Positions 6,935-14,219 of a DNA stretch of 19,803 nucleotides are shown piece after piece (the stretch's first letter is position 1; every line of letters starts with the position of its first letter). The stretch is taken from contig JBICHM010000281.1 of NCBI GenBank assembly GCA_043101835.1, positions 1 to 19,803 of the forward strand, written 5' to 3'. A program made the position numbers and the translations under genes. The notes beneath the pieces were generated by a model that saw nothing but the letters and a program-made list of their open reading frames with translations, ran no database searches and had not been told where the DNA came from. The stretch comes from JBICHM01 sp043101835 (GTDB lineage: Bacteria > Planctomycetota > Phycisphaerae > Phycisphaerales > UBA1924).

Positions 6935-7211
6935 CGCATGCTCCCGGTGGGGCGGCTCCGGCGACGCGCCGGGGCGCCGCTCCCGACGCCGGCCCGCCAC
7001 TGCAATCGGGTGCAACCCGTCGCCACTGGCGCGCATCGCCGGAAACCCCGGCGCTGGGCGCACGCCTGTGCGCACGGGGTCGGCCCTGCGGGTTCGCGCG
7101 ATCGTGCGCGCGACTCGCGCTCGTTGATCGCTTGACCACGGCGCGCAACCCCGGCGCCCGGCTCCGCCGCAGCCTCTTCCCGGACCCTGCGGTAGGATCG
7201 AAGCCACTGCC
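6935..7211. other. Divergent intergenic region with three inverted repeats
   Basis: A 277-bp gap between divergent genes. It contains CGGGT-GCA-ACCCG (7007-7019), a nested hairpin with outer arms ACCCCG/CGGGGT (7045-7050/7075-7080) and inner arms GCGCAC/GTGCGC (7058-7063/7068-7073), and TCGCGCG/CGCGCGA (7094-7100/7107-7113). TGCAA occurs twice, 10 bp apart (7001, 7011). I see no convincing ORF in it. Operators, a structured leader or a small RNA are all possible. Confidence 0.45.
7189..7200 (+). promoter_or_regulatory. -10-like box before moxR
   Basis: GCGGTAGGATCG contains TAGGAT (7193-7198), 13 nt before ATG 7212. The same style of box precedes the next two genes. No clear -35 box is visible. 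Confidence 0.45.
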
Positions 7212-8231
7212 ATGCCCGACGACGCCCTCACCGCCGATCTCCGCGACCTCGACGACCTCCCCCGCCTCGCCGGGGCGCTCGGCGAGCGCATCCGGCGCGT
7301 GGTCGTCGGCCAGCGCGAGGCGATCGACCACCTCACCGTCGCGACACTCTGCCAGGGGCACACGCTGCTCGTCGGCGTGCCGGGGCTCGCCAAGACGCTG
7401 CTGGTGCGCACGCTCGCGGGCGCCGTCGATCTCGACTTCCGGCGCATCCAGTTCACGCCCGACACGATGCCGTCGGATGTGATCGGCGCCGAGCTGCTCG
7501 AGACCGACCCCGAGACCGGCCGTCGCGCGCTGCGCTTCGCGCAGGGGCCGGTCTTCACGAATGTGCTGCTGGCCGACGAGGTGAACCGCACCCCGCCGCG
7601 CACGCAGGCGGCGCTGCTCGAGGCGATGAGCGAGCGCCAGGTGACCGTCGGCGGTGAGACGCGTGCGCTGCCCGACCCCTTCCTCGTCGTCGCGACGCAG
7701 AACCCCATCGAGCAGGAGGGCACCTACCCCCTGCCCGAGGCGCAGCTCGACCGCTTCATGTTCGCCCTGCGCCTCGCGTACCCGAAGCCCGCCGAGGAGC
7801 TGCGCATCGCGCTTGAAGCCGATGCGATCGAAGACCGGGCGCGCACGATCGAGCCGATCGCCGATGGCGCGCAGCTGCGCCGCCTGCGCTCGCTCATCGG
7901 GCAGGTTCCCGTCAGTGACCATGTTGCCGAGTACGCCGTCAGCATCGTGCGCGCGACGCGTCCGGACGACGACCTGTGCCCGGCGCCGGTGCGGAGGCTG
8001 ATCCGCTGGGGCGCGGGGCCGCGCGCCGGGCAGGTGCTGCTGATGGGCGCCCGCTGCCTCGCGGCGATGGAGGGCGAGCCGACGCCCGGCGCCCACCATG
8101 TGCGCCGCATCGCGCCGGCGGCGCTGCGCCACCGGATCGTGCTCTCCTACGCCGCGGCGGCGGATGGGGCCGACGCCGACGACATTGTCGAACGCATCGT
8201 GCGCGACACGGCGCAGCCGACTTACGACTGA
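7212..8231 (+). CDS. MoxR-family AAA+ ATPase
   Basis: A 339-aa protein of usual MoxR length. The N-terminal AAA+ core has Walker A GVPGLAKT (55-62), Walker B LLADEVNR (D122, E123), the sensor region ATQNPIEQEGTYPLPEAQLDRF that is the MoxR signature, and a C-terminal lid domain with the sensor-2 region. MoxR ATPases act as chaperones that insert metal or assemble complexes, usually with DUF58 and VWA-domain proteins encoded next door. Here no DUF58, VWA or transglutaminase gene follows; the next gene is a prepilin-like protein, so the partner is probably encoded elsewhere. The start at ATG 7212 fits the family N-terminus; no Shine-Dalgarno sequence is visible, consistent with a short-leader mRNA from the TAGGAT box. 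Confidence 0.93.
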   Translation: MPDDALTADLRDLDDLPRLAGALGERIRRVVVGQREAIDHLTVATLCQGHTLLVGVPGLAKTLLVRTLAGAVDLDFRRIQFTPDTMPSDVIGAELLETDPETGRRALRFAQGPVFTNVLLADEVNRTPPRTQAALLEAMSERQVTVGGETRALPDPFLVVATQNPIEQEGTYPLPEAQLDRFMFALRLAYPKPAEELRIALEADAIEDRARTIEPIADGAQLRRLRSLIGQVPVSDHVAEYAVSIVRATRPDDDLCPAPVRRLIRWGAGPRAGQVLLMGARCLAAMEGEPTPGAHHVRRIAPAALRHRIVLSYAAAADGADADDIVERIVRDTAQPTYD

Positions 8232-8253
8232 ACCCGAACCCAGGCGCGCCGGG

Positions 8254-8263
8254 CCGGTATCCT
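8254..8263 (+). promoter_or_regulatory. -10-like box before the prepilin gene
   Basis: CCGGTATCCT contains TATCCT (8258-8263), only 7 nt before ATG 8271. There is no Shine-Dalgarno sequence. It implies a leaderless or near-leaderless transcript separate from moxR. Confidence 0.45.
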
Positions 8264-8270
8264 TGCACGC

Positions 8271-9104
8271 ATGCGTTCCCGGGGATTCACGCTCATCGAA
8301 CTGCTCGTCGTGGTGGCGATCGTCGCGCTGCTGCTCGGGCTGCTGCTGCCCACGCTCGCCGGCGCGCGGCGCGAGGCGATGGTCATCCGGGGCGCGGCGA
8401 ACCTGCAACAAATCGGCATCGCGCTGCAGTCGTACACCACCGACCACGACCGCACCCTGCCCCAGATGCGCCTGCTGCCGAACGGCACGGAAGGGACAGG
8501 GCCGGTGTCGGCGATCTTCCCGTGGCTCTACGCCGGAAGCCGCTCGAGCGCGCGCGTCTATCGCGCACACGACATCGGCGCCGACCGTCGCCCGCTCAAC
8601 GGCTACCTCGGCGAGTTCGGCCCCGATGACGAGGTCGAGATCTGCCGCGACCCCCTCGACGCCGGGACGCGCGACAAGGCGCTGCTCGCGCTTGCGCCAA
8701 AGGACGACACCGAGGGGCGCGCGACGGTGTACGGGCTGCTCGGGACGTCGTACGTCCTGAACAACCACGGCCTCGACCGCGTGCCGTGCCCCTTCGTCGA
8801 CATCTTCCCGACGCTCATTCCCTCCGAGGGCGGGCGCATGCCGGTGGTGGCGACGCCCTCGCGCACCTGGCTCGCGGCCCAGGCGCCCATCTACAACTAC
8901 GACGACGGACGCGATGCAAAGATGCGCTGGTATCCGGTCAGCGGCGACACCGGCGAGCGCGCGACCATGGTCTTCAACGACGGCCATGTGAAGACGGCAC
9001 GCACGATCGCGCCCGGGCTCGAGAATGTCACGCCCGACTACACCTTTCTGCCCGAGCCCCGCTGGATGGAGCGGTTCGAGCATCTGAAGGGCGTGACGAA
9101 CTAA
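8271..9104 (+). CDS. Prepilin-type N-terminal cleavage/methylation domain protein
   Basis: A 277-aa protein with a class III signal: a short basic leader MRSRG, then FTLIELLVVVAIVALLLGLLLP. Prepilin peptidase should cut between Gly5 and Phe6, leaving Glu at mature position 5 as in type IV pilins and pseudopilins. The long C-terminal ectodomain contains VFNDGHVKTART (about 236-247), which resembles the end of the H-x9-DG module common in planctomycete prepilin-like proteins; here a Thr sits where the His is expected. Such proteins are extremely numerous in planctomycetes and most have unknown roles, so a pilus or secretion function is an inference. It lies between moxR (39-bp gap) and the MscS gene (38-bp gap), each gap carrying its own -10-like box. 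Confidence 0.9.
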   Translation: MRSRGFTLIELLVVVAIVALLLGLLLPTLAGARREAMVIRGAANLQQIGIALQSYTTDHDRTLPQMRLLPNGTEGTGPVSAIFPWLYAGSRSSARVYRAHDIGADRRPLNGYLGEFGPDDEVEICRDPLDAGTRDKALLALAPKDDTEGRATVYGLLGTSYVLNNHGLDRVPCPFVDIFPTLIPSEGGRMPVVATPSRTWLAAQAPIYNYDDGRDAKMRWYPVSGDTGERATMVFNDGHVKTARTIAPGLENVTPDYTFLPEPRWMERFEHLKGVTN

Positions 9105-9123
9105 CGCGCGCCAGCGGCCTCAG

Positions 9124-9133
9124 CCGGTAGCAT
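9124..9133 (+). promoter_or_regulatory. -10-like box before the mscS-type gene
   Basis: CCGGTAGCAT contains TAGCAT (9128-9133), 9 nt before ATG 9143. It is the third occurrence of this box in the same position relative to a start codon. Confidence 0.45.
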
Positions 9134-9142
9134 GGCCCCACC

Positions 9143-10984
9143 ATGACACGAAGGCTCACGCTGTGGATCGCGGCTTTCGCCGCGCTCGTGCTCATCGCCC
9201 CGACCGCCCTTGCGCGCCAGGATGCGCCGCCTGCGCAGGGCGCGGAGGCCGCTGCGCCAGAGATCCCAGAGGACCTCGAGAGCCCGCGCGCGACGATGAT
9301 GACCTTCCTCGACGCGATGGGCGCGGCGCCGCCGGACATGGCCTCCGCGACGCAGACCCTCGCGATGCCGGCAGGGGCCGACGCCTCCGCCGGCGAGCAG
9401 GCCGCGGCCCGGCTGCTGGGCGTGCTCAACCGCATCGGTGAGGTGCAGGCCTGGCATCTGCCCGACCAGTCGAGCGTGCAGCGCCAGAGCATCGACCGCT
9501 TCGTCTTCTTCCCGCAGCGCAGCCTCGCCGACCATCGCGACCTGCTCAGCGCCGGCGCGCAGGGGCAGATCGTGCTGGCGCGCGAAGCGGACGGGGCGTG
9601 GAAGTTCAGCCGCGCAACAGTGGAGGGCCTCGATGCGCTCTACGCGAGCGTAGAGTCGGTCGAGCGGAAGCTCGGCGCCGACGAGGCGGCCTTCGATCCG
9701 ACGCTGCGCCTGCGGCGCATGATGCCGGAGAGCCTCCGCGGCAGATTCCTCGACATCGCCTACTTCCAGTGGCTCGGGCTGCTGCTCCTGATCTTTCTCG
9801 CCGTGATTCTCGACTGGATCGTGCAGGCGATCCTGCGCACGGCGACGGCCGCGCGCATCCGCAAGCGCGGCGGCGAGGTCGAGGCGGACTCCATCCGCAA
9901 GGCCATGCGCCCCTTCGGCCTCTTCGCGGCGGCGCTCTTCCTCGTCGGCACCGTGTGGCTGCTGGGCCTGCCGGTGACGGCGCAGCGCGTGGTGCTCGTC
10001 GCCGTGCGCCTCGTCCTGAGCGTCGCGGGGGTGTGGGCTGCCTTCCGCATGGCGGACCTCGTCGGCGAGGTCTTCGAGCGCAAGGCGGCGGGCACCGAGA
10101 GCCGCTACGACGACCTGCTTATCCCGCTGATCCGCAAGACGGCAAAGATCTTCATCTTCGCGATCGGCGTCATCTACATCGCCAACAGCCTGTCGATCGA
10201 GATCGTGCCGCTGCTGACGGGCCTGGGCATCGGCGGCCTGGCGGTGGCCTTCGCCGCGAAGGACACGATCGAGAACTTCTTCGGCTCCGTCGCCGTGGTG
10301 CTCGACCAGCCCTTCCAGGTGGGCGACTGGATCAAGGTCGGTGACACCGAGGGCACGGTGGAGGAGCTCGGCTTCCGCTCCACACGCGTGCGCACCTTCT
10401 ACAACTCGCTGGTGACGGTGCCCAACGCCACGCTCGTGCGCGCGACGGTGGACAACTACGGCAAGCGCAAGTACCGGCGCACCAGCACGAGCCTGAGCCT
10501 GACCTACGACACGGCGCCGGAGAAGATCGAGGCCTTCTGCGAGGGCGTGCGCGAGATCATCCGCACGCACCCCTACACGCGCAAGGACTACTACTGCGTG
10601 TACTTCAACAACTTCGGCGCGCACAGCCTCGATGTGCTGCTCTACTGCTTCCACGAGTGCCCGGACTGGCAGACGGAGCTGCGCGAGCGCCAGCGCCTGT
10701 TCCTCGACATCCTGCGCCTCGCCGACCGGCTGGGCGTGGAGTTCGCCTACCCCACGCAGACGCTCTTCGTGAACCCGGAGCACGAAAGCGCCGAGCCGTC
10801 GCCCCCGCCGGGGTCGGATTTCGACGACGCGGCCCGCACGCTCGGCCGGCGCGAAGCCGCGGCGATCATGGCCCAGCAGGCCTGGCGCACGCGCAAGCCC
10901 GCGCCGGAGCAGCTGGCCACCAGCGCGCTGGCGAAGGGCGATGACGCCAGCCAGATCGAGTCGAAGGTCGGGGGGGACGGGTGA
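9143..10984 (+). CDS. Large MscS-type mechanosensitive channel with periplasmic N-terminal domain
   Basis: A 613-aa inner-membrane protein. Residues 1-25 form a signal peptide ending in ALARQ. About 180 residues of periplasmic domain follow, with no recognised fold. Hydrophobic segments lie near 207-231, 256-274, 280-302 and 335-350, followed by the pore helix region (about 354-388, LLTGLGIGGLAVAFAAKD). The MscS beta domain follows with QPFQVGDWIKVGDTEGTVEELG and the alpha/beta domain after that. This is clearly larger than the 286-aa E. coli MscS and resembles MscK/YbdG-style extended members. It should open under membrane tension to release solutes. The cytosolic C-terminus after about 550 is charged and low complexity. 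The predicted mRNA leader is very short, from the TAGCAT box. Confidence 0.92.
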   Translation: MTRRLTLWIAAFAALVLIAPTALARQDAPPAQGAEAAAPEIPEDLESPRATMMTFLDAMGAAPPDMASATQTLAMPAGADASAGEQAAARLLGVLNRIGEVQAWHLPDQSSVQRQSIDRFVFFPQRSLADHRDLLSAGAQGQIVLAREADGAWKFSRATVEGLDALYASVESVERKLGADEAAFDPTLRLRRMMPESLRGRFLDIAYFQWLGLLLLIFLAVILDWIVQAILRTATAARIRKRGGEVEADSIRKAMRPFGLFAAALFLVGTVWLLGLPVTAQRVVLVAVRLVLSVAGVWAAFRMADLVGEVFERKAAGTESRYDDLLIPLIRKTAKIFIFAIGVIYIANSLSIEIVPLLTGLGIGGLAVAFAAKDTIENFFGSVAVVLDQPFQVGDWIKVGDTEGTVEELGFRSTRVRTFYNSLVTVPNATLVRATVDNYGKRKYRRTSTSLSLTYDTAPEKIEAFCEGVREIIRTHPYTRKDYYCVYFNNFGAHSLDVLLYCFHECPDWQTELRERQRLFLDILRLADRLGVEFAYPTQTLFVNPEHESAEPSPPPGSDFDDAARTLGRREAAAIMAQQAWRTRKPAPEQLATSALAKGDDASQIESKVGGDG

Positions 10985-10998
10985 GGGGCGGCGCCGGT

Positions 10999-11058
10999 CT
11001 CCGGCCCGTGCCGGAGCGTGTGCCACCGCTCGCCGCCGCTCTGCGCAGCGCAGCGGTG
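10999..11058. terminator. Two hairpins between convergent genes
   Basis: CTCCGGC-CCGT-GCCGGAG (10999-11016) is a perfect 7-bp stem with a 4-nt loop. CACCGCT (11024-11030) pairs with AGCGGTG (11052-11058), and inside it CTGCG-CAG-CGCAG (11041-11053) forms a smaller stem. They occupy the 84-bp gap between the MscS gene and the convergent PEP-CTERM gene and could stop transcription from both sides. No T-run is present, so this is tentative. Confidence 0.5.
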
Positions 11059-11068
11059 CGGAGCGTGG

Positions 11069-11767
11069 TTAGCACCCTGGGCGCCGCCGGCGCGCCAGCG
11101 CGCCGAGTCCGAGCAGGGCGAACGCCGCGCCGGCGCCGGGGGTCGGGATCGCGCTGAAGCGCAGGTCGTCGAAGAAGGGCACGGTGAAGTTGTCGATCGT
11201 CACCGCCGCGAAGGGGATGTCGCTCGTGTAGCCGACATACCCGTACTCGATGTCGCCGATGCGCCCGTCCACGAGGTCGCCCTCGAAGGTGAACGAGTCG
11301 AGCAGCACGCTGTCGACGCCGTCATCCTGGTAGACATTGAACACCGGGCGCGGAAGGTCGCGCGTCGCGTCGATCATCACGAAGACGCCCCACGCGCGCA
11401 CCGGTCTGTTGACATTCCACCCGAAGCCAGAGGCGGCGCCGGTGTTCGCGCTGTGCGTGATGAAGAGCACATTGTTCGGTGACGCCGCCTGCGCTTGCAC
11501 GCTGTCCACATCGGGATGCAAGGAGTTCCCGAGTTGCGGCTCCCAGAATATGTAGAGCCCCGTCGCGGAGTACTCGCCGGCGTTGATCGACCGCGACTGC
11601 CCCTCGTCAAGCGGCGCAGGCTCACCGTTGCGCACCGACTCGAAGTCGATGAGCGTGTGCGGGATGCGCTCGAAAAGGGAGGCGTCGGAGAGGATCCGGC
11701 CCAGCGCGTGGGCGTGGGCGCCCGGCGCGACGACGAGTGTGGATATGAGCAGTCTGGCCGCACGCAT
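11069..11767 (-). CDS. PEP-CTERM-type sorted exported protein
   Basis: A 232-aa protein starting at ATG 11767 with GGAGG 9 nt upstream. It has an N-terminal signal peptide (MRAARLLISTLVVAPGAHA), then a mixed beta-rich domain with many aromatic and Asp/Asn residues. A C-terminal tail follows: IPTPGAGAAFALLGLGALA, then RRRR. That tail (Pro-rich turn, hydrophobic helix, Arg cluster) is the PEP-CTERM sorting signal variant, recognised by exosortase and linked to outer-surface or exopolysaccharide-associated proteins. Function of the central domain is unknown; FITHSANTGAASGFGWNVNRPVRAWGV-like segments resemble other PEP-CTERM beta-sandwich proteins. It is separated by 93 bp from the persulfide operon on the same strand and has its own ribosome binding site. 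Confidence 0.87.
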   Translation of the reverse strand: MRAARLLISTLVVAPGAHAHALGRILSDASLFERIPHTLIDFESVRNGEPAPLDEGQSRSINAGEYSATGLYIFWEPQLGNSLHPDVDSVQAQAASPNNVLFITHSANTGAASGFGWNVNRPVRAWGVFVMIDATRDLPRPVFNVYQDDGVDSVLLDSFTFEGDLVDGRIGDIEYGYVGYTSDIPFAAVTIDNFTVPFFDDLRFSAIPTPGAGAAFALLGLGALARRRRPGC

Positions 11768-11860
11768 CGCCGGATGCCTCCGGAAGAAACGCTAGCCGCG
11801 GAGGGCTGGATTGCAACAGAAATCTTGCGCGACTGGCTGCGACGGCGGCCTGAAGCCCCC

Positions 11861-13291
11861 CTACTGCGTGACCTGCTGCTGCGCCTTCTGCCACGCCACC
11901 CAGCCGCCGGCGAGGTTGGCGACCTCGTGGCCCTCGCGCTCGAGGAAGGCGGTCGCGCAGCCGGAGCGCACGCCGCTGTGGCAGTGGACGACGACGGGGG
12001 CGCCGGCGGGAACCTCGCCGAGGCGGTCCTTCAGGCGCGTGTGCGCGATGTTGGTCGCGCCCTCGATGCGGCCCGCGGTGAACTCCTCGGCGCGACGGAC
12101 ATCGAGGATCGGCCCCGGCGCGCCGGCCGCGAGCGCCTCGGCGGTGATCTCCTTCGTGCGCCGGATGCGCTCCGGCGCATCATGGGCCACCCGCTGCATC
12201 GTGTGGGGCGAGGCCCACGATTCGACACGGTCGAGGCCGATGCGCACGAGCGCACGGATCGCCTCGTCAAGGCGCGTCGGCTCGACGACCAGCGCGATGC
12301 GCTGCTCGGGCTCGACATACGAGCCGATCGACATCGCCAACTGGCTGTTCAGGGGCGACCAGAGGGCGCCTGGCAGATGCCCGTCGCGGTACGCGGCCCA
12401 GGAACGCAGGTCGACGACGACCACTGCATCCGTGTCGAGTGCCGCGAGGGCCTTCGCGTCGAGTTCGCGCGGCGCGGGAAGATCCCCAAGCAGCGGCACG
12501 CCGTCGCGGTTCTGCCGCTTCATGCGCGCGAAGTACAACGGCGGCTCCGGCTGGCCTTCGAGCACATACTCGATGAACTTCTCGTGCGAGCCCATCGCCT
12601 GCAGCGCGGGGCTGAAGCGCTTCTCGTAGCCGATGGTGCTCTGGGGCACGGCGCCGAGCGCCTTGCCGCAGGCGCTGCCGGCGCCGTGGGCGGGCCACAC
12701 CTGCAGGTAGTCGGGCAGCGTCTCCATCACGCGCATCGTGGCGAAGAGGTCCTCGGCGGAGGCCTCCTTGGCGCCCTGCTGCCCCGCGGCCGTCTCGAGC
12801 AGGTCGGGGCGGCCGACATCGCCGACGAAGAGGAAGTCGCCCGAGAGGATGCCCATGGGCGCATCGGCGCCGGCGCCGCGGTCGGTGACGAGGTAGCACA
12901 TGTGCTCCGGCGTGTGGCCGGGGGTGTGCAGGGCGGTGAAGTCGATGTTCCCGACATGGAAGACATCGCCGCTCTTGAGCACGCGATGCTCGTACGACCC
13001 GCCGCCCGCTTTGCTGTCGAGCCAGCCGCTCGTCCAGTCCGGCCCGCCGACGCCGGAGAGGTAGACGGTCGCGCCGATCTCTTCGGCGAGTTCGCGCGCG
13101 CCGGAGAGGAAGTCGGCGTGGATGTGCGTCTCGGCGACCGCGACGATGCGCAGGCCTTCCTTCTTCGCCAGCGCGATGTAGCGGTCGACATCGCGCTCGG
13201 GGTCGATGACGATCGCCTCGCCGGTGCGCTGGCAGCCGATGAGGTACGCGGCCTGGGCGAGTGAATCGTCGTAGATCTGTCGAAAGAGCAC
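11861..13291 (-). CDS. Persulfide dioxygenase-rhodanese fusion (CstB-like)
   Basis: A 476-aa protein starting at GTG 13291 (GGAG 8 nt upstream). The frame is open further to 13429, but that stretch overlaps the thioesterase gene. Residues 1-240 form a metallo-beta-lactamase domain of the ETHE1 type: THIHADF (H56), TPGHT (H126) and SGDFLF (D152) are the expected Fe(II) ligands. A first rhodanese-like domain (about 290-365, VVVVDLRSWAAYRDGHLPG) has no Cys in its active loop (RIALVVEPTR). A second rhodanese (about 385-470) has the active Cys437 in VVHCHSGVRS. This three-part order matches CstB, which oxidises persulfide to thiosulfate. It should detoxify sulfide-derived persulfides in the cytoplasm. 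It is the third gene of an operon, 13 bp after the thioesterase gene. Confidence 0.9.
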   Translation of the reverse strand: MLFRQIYDDSLAQAAYLIGCQRTGEAIVIDPERDVDRYIALAKKEGLRIVAVAETHIHADFLSGARELAEEIGATVYLSGVGGPDWTSGWLDSKAGGGSYEHRVLKSGDVFHVGNIDFTALHTPGHTPEHMCYLVTDRGAGADAPMGILSGDFLFVGDVGRPDLLETAAGQQGAKEASAEDLFATMRVMETLPDYLQVWPAHGAGSACGKALGAVPQSTIGYEKRFSPALQAMGSHEKFIEYVLEGQPEPPLYFARMKRQNRDGVPLLGDLPAPRELDAKALAALDTDAVVVVDLRSWAAYRDGHLPGALWSPLNSQLAMSIGSYVEPEQRIALVVEPTRLDEAIRALVRIGLDRVESWASPHTMQRVAHDAPERIRRTKEITAEALAAGAPGPILDVRRAEEFTAGRIEGATNIAHTRLKDRLGEVPAGAPVVVHCHSGVRSGCATAFLEREGHEVANLAGGWVAWQKAQQQVTQ

Positions 13292-13304
13292 GGCAGTCGC
13301 TCCG

Positions 13305-13787
13305 TCAGTGGGCGTCGGTGTGGGCGTTGGGCGTGAGCCACTCGGGCAGGGCGCGCGGGCGACCGTCGCGCCCGACGCAACCGAGGGTGGTCGCGGCGGT
13401 GGCGAGGAGGTCGCCGATGGAGCCGTCATCGCGGACTTCGAGGATCTCGTAGTCGTGGTCGATGCGCGCCCGCCCGCCGCCGGTCACGCGCGTTCGGATG
13501 AGGACCTCGCGGTCGTAGCGCGCCGGCAGGCGGTACTTCATCTCGAGGCGCGTGACGACGAGCAGCACCCCGGCGTCCTCGAGCTGCGCGTAGGTGACGC
13601 CGCCGACGCGCAGCATCTCGGTGCGCGCGATCTCGAGCCAGGGGATGTACGACGCGTGGTGCGCAACGCCCATCGGGTCGCACTCGCAGTAGCGCGGGCG
13701 CAGGCGCGTCTCGCCCGTGGCCGGCAGCGCACGCGCCGGCTGCACTTCGCACGCCGCCCGGCCGACACCGACGGGCGCCTCAGCCAT
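13305..13787 (-). CDS. Acyl-CoA thioesterase of the 4HBT/YbgC hotdog family
   Basis: A 160-aa protein starting at ATG 13787. The hotdog fold is indicated by RYCECDPMGVAHHASYIPWLE (broken here as residues 32-52), with catalytic-type Asp37 and conserved His44, followed by ARTEMLR. These match YbgC/4-hydroxybenzoyl-CoA thioesterase members, which hydrolyse acyl-CoA thioesters. About 25 residues precede the usual family start and look disordered. The start codon overlaps the stop of the preceding 75-aa gene by 8 bp (13780-13787), and the next gene follows after 13 bp, so translation is probably coupled along the operon. Substrate cannot be predicted; the link to a persulfide dioxygenase is not an obvious pathway pairing. 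Confidence 0.88.
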   Translation of the reverse strand: MAEAPVGVGRAACEVQPARALPATGETRLRPRYCECDPMGVAHHASYIPWLEIARTEMLRVGGVTYAQLEDAGVLLVVTRLEMKYRLPARYDREVLIRTRVTGGGRARIDHDYEILEVRDDGSIGDLLATAATTLGCVGRDGRPRALPEWLTPNAHTDAH

Positions 13788-14007
13788 CGGACGGCTCCGA
13801 AGCCGGGGCGACGAGCTCGAAGAAGGCGTCGATGGAGTCGTGGAGGCGGGCCTTGATGGTCTCGAGGTCGCCCTCGATGAGGTGCATGGTGATGCGTCCC
13901 TCGTCGCCGCCGGTGGAGGTCCAGCGCGCATCCTCGACGCTGTCAAGGTCCGCGGCGGGCACGAGGCGGAGGCCGTAGGCGAGGCTGTAGGTCGGCGTAT
14001 CGGGCAT
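13780..14007 (-). CDS. Small hypothetical protein, first gene of the persulfide operon
   Basis: A 75-aa acidic protein starting at ATG 14007, with GGAG 5 nt upstream. Family not recognised. It has no signal peptide, membrane segment or Cys; the C-terminal half (ITMHLIEGDLETIKARLHD to the end) looks like a beta strand plus an amphipathic helix. It overlaps the thioesterase start by 8 bp, which strongly supports it being translated. It could be a small accessory or regulatory subunit of one of the two enzymes. Confidence 0.7.
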   Translation of the reverse strand: MPDTPTYSLAYGLRLVPAADLDSVEDARWTSTGGDEGRITMHLIEGDLETIKARLHDSIDAFFELVAPASEPSDG

Positions 14008-14219
14008 GGCGTCTCCGAGTGGAAGTCGTCGAACCCGGAAGTGTCGTGCTCTCGCTCTCCCGGGACAAGGGGGCGGGCGGAGAACCCCGACAGAACCCCC
14101 ACGAGCGCGTGAAGTTTTCGTCAGGGCGTTCAGGGATGACAGGGAGCCGAGGCGGGATCGGATACGAATAACCCGGGGCGGCTTCCTGCCGAAGCCGCGG
14201 TGCGGATCGGAGGGCTGCG
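14008..14219. promoter_or_regulatory. Divergent intergenic region with a leader hairpin
   Basis: 212 bp between the persulfide operon and the C39-like gene. GCGGCTTC-CTGCC-GAAGCCGC (14178-14198) is a perfect 8-bp stem with a 5-nt loop, placed just before the Shine-Dalgarno GGAGGG (14209-14214). A relatively AT-rich patch GATACGAATAA (14161-14171) could hold a -10 box for either direction; ATGACA (14136-14141) resembles a -35 box but the spacing is too long. No ORF is supported here. Confidence 0.45.

Noticed and set aside
6426..9083. 885-codon open frame on the minus strand
   Set aside because: It runs antisense through moxR and the prepilin gene, whose families are clear; its product is Arg/His/Ala-rich with no motif. 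It is a by-product of high GC content.
9101..11026. 641-codon open frame antisense to the MscS-type gene
   Set aside because: The translation is low complexity (Arg, His, Glu, Val) and mirrors a well-supported channel gene.
11495..13264. 589-codon plus-strand frame opposite the persulfide dioxygenase gene
   Set aside because: It is the reverse of a gene with clear metal-binding and rhodanese motifs.
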